In this document: one piece after another, positions 1 through 7,877 of the stretch
Layout of the letters: each line of letters begins with the position of its first letter
Position numbering within the stretch: the first letter of the stretch is position 1
Assembly (NCBI RefSeq): GCF_021390935.1
Contig: NZ_JAJPUI010000019.1
Coordinates: 1-34,366, forward strand
DNA length: 34,366 bases
Source of the DNA: Streptomyces sp. CC228A
Lineage (GTDB): Bacteria; Actinomycetota; Actinomycetes; Streptomycetales; Streptomycetaceae
Direction: 5' to 3'
Translations under genes and position numbers: made by a program
The notes under the pieces: model-generated
Told to the model about the DNA's origin: nothing
Seen by the model: only the letters and a program-made list of their open reading frames with translations
The model's database searches: none

Positions 1-95
1 GCCCCGGCCGCCTCGGCTTGCCGGGACGACCGACGCGCTTCCGCGGTGGGCGCCACTCCGGGGCGAGGACGGACCGAACCTCGCTGTCCTGCCGC
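1..95. other. No gene seen
   Basis: GC-rich stretch at the window edge, downstream of the GNAT gene that ends at 96 on the minus strand. I see no convincing coding frame, RNA or strong hairpin. It may belong to a gene lying outside the window. Confidence 0.4.
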
Positions 96-582
96 TCACC
101 CCGGCCACAGGTGACCCCGCGGCACGCCGTCCCAGGTCATGCCGAGGCGCTTGGCGACGTTGATGCTGTATCCGGTGTTGGGGCGACCACCCTCGACGGT
201 GCATGCCGCGCACCTCCACAGCCCAGTCGATGATCGCCGTGGCCGCCCGGGTGACCAGGCCGCGCCCCACGGCGGCGGCTCCAGCCAGCAGCCGACCTCG
301 CAGGTGCCCATCGCGGGGTCCATGGTGCGGAACATGACGCCGCCGACGAGGGTGCCGTCCAGCCGGATGGCGTAGAGGCGCCCGCGTCGGCGGCCGTCTT
401 GTCGGCGTACGACTGGAGGAACGCCCGGGCCGACGCGAGGTCCTTGCACACGTCCGGCAGTCCGCGTACCGGCCGATGAAGTCACGGCCGCGGTCGATGT
501 GCGCGAGGTACTCCTCGGCCTGCCAGGGCTCCAGCGGGCACAGTTCGGCGCCGTCGTCGCCCAGGGACATCGCGAACACCAT
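96..582 (-). pseudogene. GNAT family N-acetyltransferase, frameshifted
   Basis: Would transfer an acetyl group from acetyl-CoA to an amine; the acceptor is unknown. The RimJ/RimL-like pattern is seen only by changing frame. An N-terminal part (FAMSLGDDGAELCPLEPW) starts at ATG 582 behind a GGGAG ribosome site. The core follows with LYAIRLDGTLVGGVMF and EVGCWLEP, and the C-terminus reads RPNTGYSINVAKRLGM, typical of this family. Keeping the homology requires frame changes near 460, 382, 283 and 205, each explained by one missing base. The rebuilt length of about 162 residues is normal for the family. Four shifts in under 500 bases suggest poor sequence quality, though real decay is possible. 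It lies just downstream of the MMPL gene on the same strand. Confidence 0.65.
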
Positions 583-615
583 GGTGGTCTCCCCGCTCCC
601 CGCCGTGCCGGCGGG

Positions 616-2489
616 CTACGGCACGAGCTCTCCGTCGCCGCTCGTGCGCTTCTCCGGGATCCTCGCACGGGCTGCCGGTACGGGGACTCGGGGGCTCGAT
701 GCTGATCTTCGGCAGGATCCGGTCCAGGCCGCGGCAGCCACCAGTTCGCCCGCCCAGCATGTGCATGAGGGCCGGGGAGCAGGGTGCGCAGGACGAAGGC
801 GTCCAGGGCGACGGCGGCGGCGAGGCCGATGCCGAACATCGCGATGACCCGGTCGCCGGACAGCACGAACGCGAGGAACACGGCGATCATGATGACGGCG
901 GCGGAGTTGATGACCCGGCTGGTCTCGGCGAGCCCCACGCGGACGGCGCGCCGGTTGTCCCTGGTCTCCAGCCACTCCTCGTACATCCGGCTCACCAGGA
1001 AGACCTGGTAGTCCATGGAGAGCCCGAAGAGCACGGACACGGCGATGACCGGCAGGAAGGGTTCGATGGGGCCGGCGCTGCCGGGGCCGAGCAGCTCGCT
1101 GCCCCAGCCCCACTGGAAGATCGCCACGACGATGCCGAAGGCGGACGCGACGGCGGCCACGTTCATGGCCGCGGCCTTCAGCGGGATGCCGAGGGACCGG
1201 AAGGCGAGTAGGAGCAGCAGGCAGCCGAGGGCGATGACGACGCCGACGAACAGCGGCAGCTTGCCGATGATGACCTGCGCGAAGTCGTCGTACGCGGCCG
1301 TGATGCCGCCGACGTGGACGTCCAGTGTGGTGCCCTGCTCGGCGGCGGGCAGGACGTCGGCGCGCAGCCGCTCGACGAGGTCGCTGGTCTGCTGCGACTG
1401 GGGTGCGGAGTCCGGGACGACGGTGACCGTCGCCGTGCTGCCGTTGCCGCTGTAGGTGACGGGGCCGACGGAGTCCACGCCGGCGGTGGCGCGCAGCGCG
1501 GCCGGGCAACTCGTTCATGGCGACCCGGTCGGCGAGCGCCGTCCAGCTCGGCGACGACGGTCAGCGGACCGTTGACGCCGGGCCCGAAGCCCTCGGCGAG
1601 TGGTGTACGCCTGGCGGGTGGTGGCCGGGCTGGGGTCGTTGCCCTGGTCAGGTGCCGGGAAGCAGCGACAGCGTCGGCAGCGCCAGGACGAGCATGACGG
1701 CGGCGGCTGCGCCGGCTTCGCTGGTGCCGCTCGACGAACGCGGACCAGCGGGCGGCGAAGCCTGTGGGCAGCTCGGGCTGCGGGCCGTGCTCGGTGAGGC
1801 GGCGGCGCTCGCGGCGGGGACAGGGCCCCATCCCGATGAAGGAGAGCAACGCGGGCAGCAGCGTCACGGACGCGGCGACGGTGAGGATGACGGTGAGGGA
1901 TGCGGCTATGGCGACGCCGTTGAGGAAGCCCAGCCTGAGGATCAGCATGCCGAGGAGCGCGATGCAGACGGTGGCGCCCGCGAAGACGACGGCCCGCCCG
2001 GGCGGTGGTAGCGACGGCGTTTCGGCGGCCTCGGCGACGCTGAGACCGCGCTTGAGGCCCTTGCGGTGGCGGGTGACGATGAAGAGCGTAGTCGATGCCG
2101 ACGCCGAGGCCGATGAGCATGCCGAGCATGGGTGCGAAGTCGGCGACGGTCATCACGTGCCCGAGGGCACGATCCCCAGTATGAGCGATGCCGACGCTGA
2201 CGGGGGCGGTGGCGATGGGGAGCAGGAGGCGGCGAGGGCGAAGGCGAGGAGAGGACGACGGCGGCGACGGCCGCGCCGACGGCCTCGGCGATGTGCCCGC
2301 CGAGGCGCCTCGGTGGGGGGGCGACGGCGCTGCCGCCGAGCTCACCTGGAGCCCGTCGGTCCCGGCGGCCTTCGCCAGTACTCGACGAGGGCCTGCGCCT
2401 GCTCGACGGGGATGTCGTCGGCCTGCTCGCGGAAGGTCACGGTGGCGTAGGCGGTACGCCCGTCCTCGCTGACCTGCCCGCTGTACCCG
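616..2489 (-). pseudogene. MMPL/RND-family membrane transporter, N-terminally truncated and frameshifted
   Basis: MMPL (YdfJ-like) proteins are proton-driven exporters of lipids or hydrophobic compounds in the inner membrane. Typical parts can be read in order when frames are switched: the end of the first external loop (VSEDGRTAYATVTF, about 2440-2480), the first membrane block (GHVMTVADFAPMLGMLIGLG and the stretch at 1760-1948), the second external loop (LAEGFGPGVNGPLTVVAE) and a long intact second half at 770-1478. That half includes the signature LFGLSMDYQVFLVSRMYEEW. At least six frame changes are needed. About 150 residues expected at the N-terminus (first helix and half the first loop) are absent; kinase sequence stands there instead. 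A deletion, a misjoin or a genuine kinase-transporter fusion could explain this. Confidence 0.65.
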
Positions 2490-3572
2490 CCGGGAGGCCG
2501 GGGCGGGGCGCGGGGCTGCTCCGCCGACGGCTCCGGGGCCCGGGGTGAGGGAGCGGGTCCAGGCGGGGAGCTCTCCCGGGGCCGCCGGGGCGGGTGCCGC
2601 GGGGAGGGAAGCGGGCGCGGGCAGGGCGGGGTGGGGTGCGGGGAGGCGGTCGGCGGCGGGGGCGGGGGCGGGCGGGTGGCAGGCTGCGGGGTGGGGCGTG
2701 CGGGACGGGGCGGGTATGACCACGCCGCGGGCGCCGGTGATGCGCCGGTGGAGGTCGCCCGCGTCGGCCGGTCTGGCCTCCGGGGCCTTGGCGAGGAGGT
2801 CGAGCACGATTCGCTCGAACACCGGCGGCAGTTCCGCCCGGTGGGCCCGCAGCGGCACCGGCGGGGTGTCGCGGTGGCCGACGAGCACCGCCCAGGCGTC
2901 GTCCTGGTCGAAGGGCGGCGAGCCCGTGGCGATCTCGTAGAGGACGCAGCCCAGGGAGTACAGGTCGCTGCGGTGGTCGACCTGGCCGCCGCTGATCTGC
3001 TCCGGCGACATGTAGTGCGGGGTGCCCATGGCGATGCCGCCGGAGGTGAGGCGGGAGGCGGCACCGGTGTCCGCGCCCGGGCGTGCGATGCCGAAGTCGC
3101 AGATCTTCACCCCGCCGTCGGCGAGCCGCACGATGTTCGCGGGCTTCAGGTCGCGGTGGACGATGCCCTGGCGGTGGGTGTAGGCGAGCGCGTCGGCCAC
3201 CTGCTCGGCGATGTCGACGACGTCCGGCAGGGGCAGCGGGTGGTGCCGGTTGTCCTCCAGCAGCTGGCTGAGGTTGCGGCCCTGGAGGAGCTCCATCACG
3301 AGGAACAGGGATCCCTCGCACTCGCCGAAGTCGTGGACGACGGTGACACCGCGGTGCTGGAGCGAGGCGGCTACGCGTGCCTCGCGGCGGAACCGCTCGC
3401 GCAGGACGCTCACGAAGCCGGGGTCGTGCTGCGGTCCGAGCGGCTTGAGGCACTTGACGGCGACCCGGCGGCCGAGCGCCTCGTCCGTGGCCCGCCACAC
3501 CTCGCCCATGCCGCCGCGCCCGATCACCTCCAGCAGCCGGTAGCGGCCGTGGATCAGCCTGGTGTCCGCCAT
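2490..3572 (-). CDS. Ser/Thr protein kinase (Hanks type), C-terminus lost or fused to MMPL
   Basis: Phosphorylates Ser/Thr residues of unknown targets. The start ATG at 3572 opens directly into the kinase domain (residues about 11-270). It has the glycine loop GRGGMG (18-23), catalytic lysine 40 in VAVKC, HRDLKPAN with catalytic Asp141, the DFG motif with Asp159, and the activation end GTPHYMSPEQ. All core residues are present, so the domain should be active. A Pro/Ala-rich linker follows to about 2490. There the frame breaks and MMPL sequence begins with no stop codon or spacer. Streptomyces kinases of this type usually continue into a helix plus a sensor or repeat domain, and nothing like that is visible. 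Kinase identity is certain; the true 3' end is not. Confidence 0.88.
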
Positions 3573-4219
3573 CGCCTGCTGTCGCCCCCGTCGGTTCTCC
3601 GCGCGCCCTCCCCGGTCCGTCCAGTATGGCGCCCCGCTCTGACAGTGTGTACGGGGCGGGCGCCCGCGCGGACCGGGCCTGGCCACGGCTTTCGCGGCCC
3701 GGCCGCGAAGCATGGGCACGGCAGGGGTGGGCGGGGCATGCCGGTGCGCGCTCCGCCGGAGCGGGGGCGGGGGCGGGGAGGCGGGGGCGCCACTGCCAGA
3801 AGCCCTGGGCCCTGGCCGGGGCTGTGGCTGGGGCCCTGGCCGGTCCCTGGCGGGGCCGGGGCCGCGTCTGGGGGCCGCCAGAGTATGCGCATGCCGGTTC
3901 CCGCTCCGCGGGGCGGGACGGGGCGTGCGGAGTGCGCCGGTGGCGGCAGGGTGCCCCTGGGCCGCGCTCCGCCGGAGCGGGGCGCGGGGGCGCGGGTGCC
4001 ACCGCCGGTGGCTGGGGGCTTGCCGGTTCGTGGCCCGCCTGCGCGGGCGCACGGGGGCGCGGGGCGCGGGTGCACCGTCGGTGGCCGGGCCGGGCCGGGC
4101 CGGGCCGGGACGGGCCGGGACGGGACGGGCCGGGACGGGCTGGGCAGGCGCATGCCGGTGCGCGCTCCGCCGAGGCGGGGCGTGCGCCGGAGGCGCGGGC
4201 CGGCCGCCGATGACCGCGG
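3573..4219. repeat. GC-rich spacer with hairpin-bearing dispersed repeats and a short tandem array
   Basis: No gene is seen in these roughly 650 bases. A degenerate unit beginning GCATGCCGGT and carrying the self-complementary core GCTCCGCCGGAGC (6-bp stem, one-base loop) recurs. Near-copies start at 3736, 3889 and 4150, and a partial copy of the core lies at about 3961. Between 4080 and 4145 lies a simple array of CGGGC and CGGGA pentamers. The block separates the kinase from the DUF6480-like gene. Long open frames cross it, but they are products of extreme GC content. Confidence 0.6.
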
Positions 4220-4453
4220 CTACCGCGCTATGGCCACTGCCATGGCGGCGAGTCCGGCGGCCACCAGGAGGACGACCAGCAGGATCCCGGCCAGCGGTGC
4301 CTTGGCCCAGCCCTTGGTGGGGTTGTGGCTCTCGTAGGGCCCCGCTTCCGGCATGCTGCTCTCGGCCGGGGGCGTCTCACCGGGCGGAACGCCTCCGCCC
4401 GGCTCCAGGCCGGTGCTGCGCTCGGGGTCCGGGTCGGGGTTGAAGTGCCTCAT
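4220..4453 (-). CDS. DUF6480-like small membrane protein
   Basis: A 77-residue protein. The hydrophilic, Pro/Gly/Glu-rich N-terminus contains LEPGGGVPPGETPPAE. It is followed by HNPTKGW and one C-terminal membrane helix (residues about 53-75, LAGILLVVLLVAAGLAAMAV). This layout matches the short Streptomyces family DUF6480, whose function is unknown. The ATG at 4453 has no clear ribosome site, so it may be expressed from a leaderless or weakly led transcript. It stands alone between repeat-rich spacers, and its composition differs sharply from the surrounding GC-only DNA, which supports a real gene. Confidence 0.75.
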   Translation of the reverse strand: MRHFNPDPDPERSTGLEPGGGVPPGETPPAESSMPEAGPYESHNPTKGWAKAPLAGILLVVLLVAAGLAAMAVAIAR

Positions 4454-5016
4454 GGGTCACGAGTGCGCAGCCGCGGCGGGTTCATGCGCGGTGCGGCGCA
4501 AACGGCAACGGCGCGCGCGGCGCGGTGAAGCGCGGCGCGTGGTGCGGCACGGGGCAAAGGCGCCCGGCGCTCCCCGGGAGCCTGCCCGACGCGTGAGGGA
4601 CGGGCCGCCCGTGACCGCCGGCAGAGGGCCCCCGTGAGGGGCGCAGCGGCCCGCTCCGGCACGTCCCCCGGCGGACGTCGACCCGCGGGACCGGCCGGAG
4701 CGGCGGGTCACCCGGGCACCGGCAGGGCCGGCAGGGCCTTCTGCAGCGGAGGGCAGCGGGGGCGGGCGGGGAGCCGGTGGCGGGTAGCGGGTGCCGGCGG
4801 CGGCGGGCGGGTGCGGGGAGCCGGGGCCAGTGCCAGTCGGCGGGTGCGCCCGGCAGCCGGCAGACGGGGGCGGTGGTGCCGCGTGACCGGTAGCCGACGG
4901 GCGGGGGCTGACGGTGCCAGGTGACCGGCACGGACGGGGGCGGATAGTGCCGGGGCCGACGAACGACGGGCCGCAGGCGGAGGCGGAGGGCAGCGGGTGG
5001 CCGGTAGTGGGCGGCC

Positions 5017-5335
5017 GCGGGCGGCGGATGGCCCTTGGCGGGCGGCGGAGGGCAGCGCGTGGCCCTTGGCGGGCGGCCGCGGGCGGCGGGCGGCGGGTGG
5101 CGGTGGGCGTACGGCCGGTAGCGGGCGGGCAGGGGCGGGCGGCCGGTGTGGTGCGCGACCGCAGGCGGCGGGCGGCCTTGGCGGGCGGCGGAGGGCAGCG
5201 CGTGGCGGTGGGCGTACGGCCGGTAGCGGGCGGCCGCAGGGGCGGGCGGCCGGTGTGGTGGGCGGCCGCAGGGGGCGGGCGGCCTTGGCGGGCGGCGGGT
5301 GGCCGGTAGTGGGCGGCTGCCGGTGGCGGGTGGCC
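5017..5335. repeat. Imperfect direct repeats, unit about 105 bp
   Basis: Two clear copies start with TGGCGGTGGGCGTACGGCC at 5098 and 5203. Both run through CGGGCGGCCGGTGTGGTG to the shared tail GGCCTTGGCGGGCGGCGG. Partial copies of the tail lie upstream at 5030-5075 and downstream at 5281-5330. The repeats are purine-rich on the plus strand and lack coding character. Confidence 0.65.
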
Positions 5336-5338
5336 GGT

Positions 5339-5357
5339 GGCGTTAAGAAGGCGTTAA
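5339..5357 (+). promoter_or_regulatory. Direct repeat GGCGTTAA x2, possible response-regulator site
   Basis: GGCGTTAA occurs at 5339-5346 and again at 5350-5357. The 11-base centre spacing is typical of OmpR-class response-regulator dimers on one face of the helix. It is the only AT-containing element for hundreds of bases and lies about 120 bases before the small ORF. If that ORF is the kdp-type leader, a KdpE-like regulator is the natural candidate, but this is inference. Confidence 0.4.
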
Positions 5358-5473
5358 CGGGGCGCAGTGCCGCGTATGGAGGCCGTCAACGGGGCTCATG
5401 CGGTGTCCCCCGGGCGGGTTTCCTCGGATGAGGCGGTTGCCGCCGATCCCGTTGCATCCCTGAGGAGCTCACG

Positions 5474-5557
5474 ATGGCCGATGTGGCCTTCGTCGCCGCC
5501 GCCGTGGCGGTCTTCGCACTGGTCGCCCTGATCACGCGGACCGTGGCACGGCTCTGA
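5474..5557 (+). CDS. 27-residue single-helix membrane peptide, kdp-leader-like
   Basis: Begins MADVAFVAAAVAVF and ends TRTVARL. One hydrophobic helix covers residues about 4-20, with positive charge at the C-terminus. The ribosome site GAGGAG lies 8 bases before the ATG, a strong match. From memory of Streptomyces genomes, a small ORF of this design precedes kdpF-kdpA of the high-affinity potassium pump; I could not verify this here. No kdpF, kdpA, kdpB or kdpC follows. A hairpin and a convergent gene come next instead. The ORF is therefore either an orphan of a lost kdp operon or an independent small membrane protein. Confidence 0.6.
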   Translation: MADVAFVAAAVAVFALVALITRTVARL

Positions 5558-5560
5558 GCC

Positions 5561-5592
5561 GCACCCCTTCCCGCCCGGAAGGGCTCCGGTGC
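5561..5592. terminator. Hairpin terminator between convergent genes
   Basis: CCCTTCC (5565-5571) pairs with GGAAGGG (5577-5583) across a five-base loop. An outer stem GCACC/GGTGC (5561-5565 and 5588-5592) can add pairs if the inner stem is shortened by one. There is no U-run, as is usual in Streptomyces. It lies just after the 27-residue ORF and before the end of the convergent gene at 5636. Confidence 0.55.
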
Positions 5593-5635
5593 GGGGGCGG
5601 CGCGGCCCAGTGCGGTCGCGGAGAGAGGGAGCGGA

Positions 5636-5836
5636 TCAGGGGAGGAGCTCGTCGAGAGCGGCCTTGCCCTTCTCGGCCATCCTGCGCTCGGCCCATGCCA
5701 GGTTCTTCGGGTTCACGTCGCGCCCGGAGGCGAGGACGAGGTCTTCCGCGGTGAACTCGCCTTCGGCACCGCTGTGGAGGAGGGCGTCAGGGGTGACGCC
5801 GCCCAGTCGGGAGGTCGAATCGGGCTCTTCTTTCAT
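5636..5836 (-). CDS. Conserved hypothetical protein, 66 residues
   Basis: Starts MKEEPDSTSRLGGVTPDALL and ends AALDELLP. The start is set by a near-perfect ribosome site, AAAGGAGG, ending five bases before ATG 5836; an upstream in-frame start at 5860 is less likely. The protein is small, soluble and acidic. Its central stretch FTAEDLVLASGRDVNPKNL is the sort of conserved core I associate with short actinobacterial hypothetical proteins, but I cannot name a function. No cysteines, membrane helix or signal peptide are visible. Confidence 0.7.
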   Translation of the reverse strand: MKEEPDSTSRLGGVTPDALLHSGAEGEFTAEDLVLASGRDVNPKNLAWAERRMAEKGKAALDELLP

Positions 5837-5911
5837 GCCGCCTCCTTTGTCGTCCGGCACTCGCCATTGTCGTCGCCGGTCAGCGCTGACGCATCCGCGG
5901 CCGCTGTGGCG

Positions 5912-6160
5912 TCAAGAGCACGCAGGGTGACGATCCCCGGTCCGGGTGCCGTCGAAGTCGAGGACCACCGCGTCGACGTCCGCCCGGGGCTCGGCGGCGG
6001 GCGCCGACCGGGGGTGCGGCCGGAGCTGCACCGTGGCGGTGTCCCGGGCACCGGTCTGCCCGGCGTGCGGTTCCCGACGCCACTCGGGCGCGTGGACAGC
6101 CAGCCGGAGGCGGTCGGAGGCACTCGCCCGCCGGCCGGCCAGGCTCCGGACGCCCGCCCG
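5912..6160 (-). pseudogene. Possible gene remnant, unidentified
   Basis: A frame ending at TGA 5914-5912 keeps coding-like third-position GC bias for about 80 codons. It reads RLRLAVHAPEWRREP, TATVQLRPHP and DVDAVVLDFDGT before the stop. No start codon with a ribosome site is seen, and the frame meets a stop near 6160. It could be the tail of a frameshifted gene that once lay between the small hypothetical gene and the membrane protein. I do not recognise a family. The rest of 5837-6292 holds nothing I can support. Confidence 0.25.
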
Positions 6161-6292
6161 TCACGTCCGGGGGCCGTACCACTGGAGCCGGGCGGGCGCC
6201 GACCGGCTCCGGTGGGCGACCGCGGCGGCGCCCCGGGGCGCGGCTCGGCGGCGCGCCGGTCCGTCGCGGGCGGTGCCGCGCCGGTCGGCGGC

Positions 6293-6991
6293 TCAGAAAC
6301 CGCCGGAGACGGCGGCCTCGGTGCCGTCCGTCGCCGTGCCCCGGGCGGTGAAGCGGTCCCGGCCCGCGTCGCGGCCTCCCTCGGCGTGGTTGTACTGGCC
6401 GGCGAAGACGTGCTGCCCGGCCGGCACCGTGCGGCCGGGCCGGAGCGTCCACGTGTAGACGAGCGCCCCGGCCTCCTCCCGTACCGCGACCGTGAAGTGC
6501 TCCTCCGGCAGGGACCGCCAGTTGCCGGTGTCGGCCACACCGCCGGTCTGGGCGACGCGCAGTTCGACGGTGAAGGCCGCCAGCGGCACCGCCGTCCTGA
6601 CGGTGACGGTGGACTGGGCCCAGTAGCGGTTGCTGTGGGGATCGATGGCGCCCTGGCCGGACAGGTGCCCGGAGGGCTGCGCCGAGGGTGACGGGGGGCG
6701 CGGGGACGCGGGGGCCTCGACCGCGGGCGGCGTCGCCGCCGCCGGAGCCGGCGCGCCCCGCAGGACGGAGGCCGCGGTGTAGGCGCCCGCGCCGAGGACG
6801 GCGGCGACCGCGGCGGTGGCCGTGGCCACGCGCAGCCACGGGGTGCGGCTCCACCGGGAGAAGCCGGGGGCGGGCGGCGCGGCCCGGTCGGCCATGCCGC
6901 GCTCGACGCGGGCGAGCATGCGGGCGCGGTCGGGCCGGTGCGCCTGGGCGGCGCCCCGCAGCGCGCGCCTCAGCTCGTCGTCCCCTGCCAC
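6293..6991 (-). CDS. Membrane-anchored protein coupled to ECF sigma factor (possible anti-sigma)
   Basis: A 232-residue protein starting at GTG 6991. The start shares one base with the sigma-factor stop codon (TAGTG) and follows GGGAGGAA, so translation is coupled. Residues 1-50 are cytoplasmic (ELRRALRGAAQAHRPDRARM), residues about 52-78 form one membrane helix, and a Pro/Ala-rich linker leads to an external domain of about 130 residues. That domain contains YWAQSTVTVRT, ELRVAQTGGVADTGNWRSLP and FAGQYNHAEGG. Position and topology fit a regulator of the neighbouring sigma factor. No zinc-binding HxxxCxxC motif is seen, so it is not a classical ZAS anti-sigma factor. The external domain may sense or bind something at the cell surface. 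Function is inferred from context only. Confidence 0.75.
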   Translation of the reverse strand: MAGDDELRRALRGAAQAHRPDRARMLARVERGMADRAAPPAPGFSRWSRTPWLRVATATAAVAAVLGAGAYTAASVLRGAPAPAAATPPAVEAPASPRPPSPSAQPSGHLSGQGAIDPHSNRYWAQSTVTVRTAVPLAAFTVELRVAQTGGVADTGNWRSLPEEHFTVAVREEAGALVYTWTLRPGRTVPAGQHVFAGQYNHAEGGRDAGRDRFTARGTATDGTEAAVSGGF

Positions 6992-7524
6992 TACTTCCTC
7001 CCGCCCACGAGCTGGGACGCCGCGGTGCGGCTGCCCAGCAGCTGCTCCAGCCGGGCCATTCCCTTCGATGTCTGGCTCTTCACCGTACCGACCGAGATTC
7101 CGAGGGTGTCGGCGGTCTCCCGCTCCGACAGGTCGAAGGCGTGGCGCAGGACCACGCAGGCGCGTTTGCGGAACGGCAGGCGGCGCAGGGCGCCTTGGAC
7201 GTCGACGACGGCCGGTATGTCCGGGTCGTCGGTGTGTTCGGGGCGCCGATCCCAGAAGAGGGCGATGCGGCGGCGTTCCCTGACGGCGCTGCGGATCCTG
7301 CTGCGGGCCAGGTTCGCGACGACGCCGCGGGCGTAGGCCGCCGGGTGGCGGGCGGTGCGGACGCGGTCCCAGCGGTGCCACAGGGCCAGCAGGGCGTCGG
7401 CGGCGAGGTCGTCCGCGGCGTCGGCCTCGCCGGTGAGGAGGTGGGCGAGGCGGGCGAGTTCGGCGTAGTGACGCTCGAAGAAGTCGTGGAACTCCGCGGC
7501 GGCGTCATCGGCGGATGTGCCCAC
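6991..7524 (-). CDS. SigE-family ECF RNA polymerase sigma factor
   Basis: A 177-residue group IV sigma factor that directs RNA polymerase to a stress or surface regulon. The sigma-2 region (residues about 10-80) contains FFERHYAELARLAHLLTG and DLAADALLALWHRWDRVR. Sigma-4 (about 110-165) contains LRRLPFRKRACVVLRHAFDL and ISVGTVKSQTSKGMARLEQL, the helix-turn-helix that reads the -35 box. Length and motifs match the actinobacterial SigE family. GTG 7524 is preceded by GGGAGAGG. The downstream membrane protein overlaps its stop by one base. A TAAGAT box lies about 110 bases upstream (7638-7633), but I found no matching -35 element. Confidence 0.92.
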   Translation of the reverse strand: MGTSADDAAAEFHDFFERHYAELARLAHLLTGEADAADDLAADALLALWHRWDRVRTARHPAAYARGVVANLARSRIRSAVRERRRIALFWDRRPEHTDDPDIPAVVDVQGALRRLPFRKRACVVLRHAFDLSERETADTLGISVGTVKSQTSKGMARLEQLLGSRTAASQLVGGRK

Positions 7525-7877
7525 GGGCGGCCTCTCCCTGCGCGTCGTCGCGCTGCTCCGTGCCGGTGTCGCGGCGGTGGTGGGTCCTCGAACAGCCGGT
7601 GGAACGGCGGCGGCTGTTCGAGATGGCGGATGATCTTAGCAACCGCCGCCTTGCGGCGGCGCGTGCTTCCCGCACCGCGCCCCGCGCGCCCGCGGCGGCC
7701 GGCGGCGTCGGGCGGGTGGGCGGCCCGTGGGCGCGCGCGGGGCACTCCCCGGAGCGGCAGCATCCCGTACGGAAGCGTCGCGTACGGCGGGGCCCCGCAG
7801 GGCGGTTGCCCGTACGGCAGCCCGTACGACGGTGTCGCGTGCGGCCGCGTCAGAGGCGGGGGCGCGCCGGGCGCGGG
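7525..7877. other. Intergenic region with CGTACGG repeats
   Basis: About 350 bases between the sigma gene and the end of the IclR gene. 7765-7845 contains several CGTACGG-type boxes at irregular short spacing, flanked by GC-only sequence. A hairpin at 7643-7659 is listed separately. No gene is supported; the open frames on both strands have arbitrary Ala/Arg/Gly composition. Confidence 0.45.
7643..7659 (-). terminator. Hairpin downstream of the IclR gene
   Basis: CCGCCGC (7643-7649) pairs with GCGGCGG (7653-7659) around a three-base loop. Read on the minus strand it is followed by TTGCTAAGAT, the only T-bearing stretch nearby. That fits termination of the IclR transcript ahead of the sigma gene. 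Confidence 0.4.

Larger units (their letters stand above)
4454..5473. other. Long intergenic region, mostly low-complexity G-rich DNA
   Basis: About 1 kb without a supported gene. 4454-4990 is GC-rich and featureless to my reading. 5010-5340 holds imperfect direct repeats listed separately. 5339-5473 is different: it contains two GGCGTTAA boxes and a leader that ends in a good ribosome site for the 27-residue ORF at 5474. Confidence 0.5.

Noticed and set aside
3554..4337. Long Pro/Arg/Gly-rich ORFs on both strands between kinase and DUF6480-like gene
   Set aside because: Stop codons are rare in this extreme GC sequence. The frames have no codon bias, recognised motif or ribosome site and are built from repeats.
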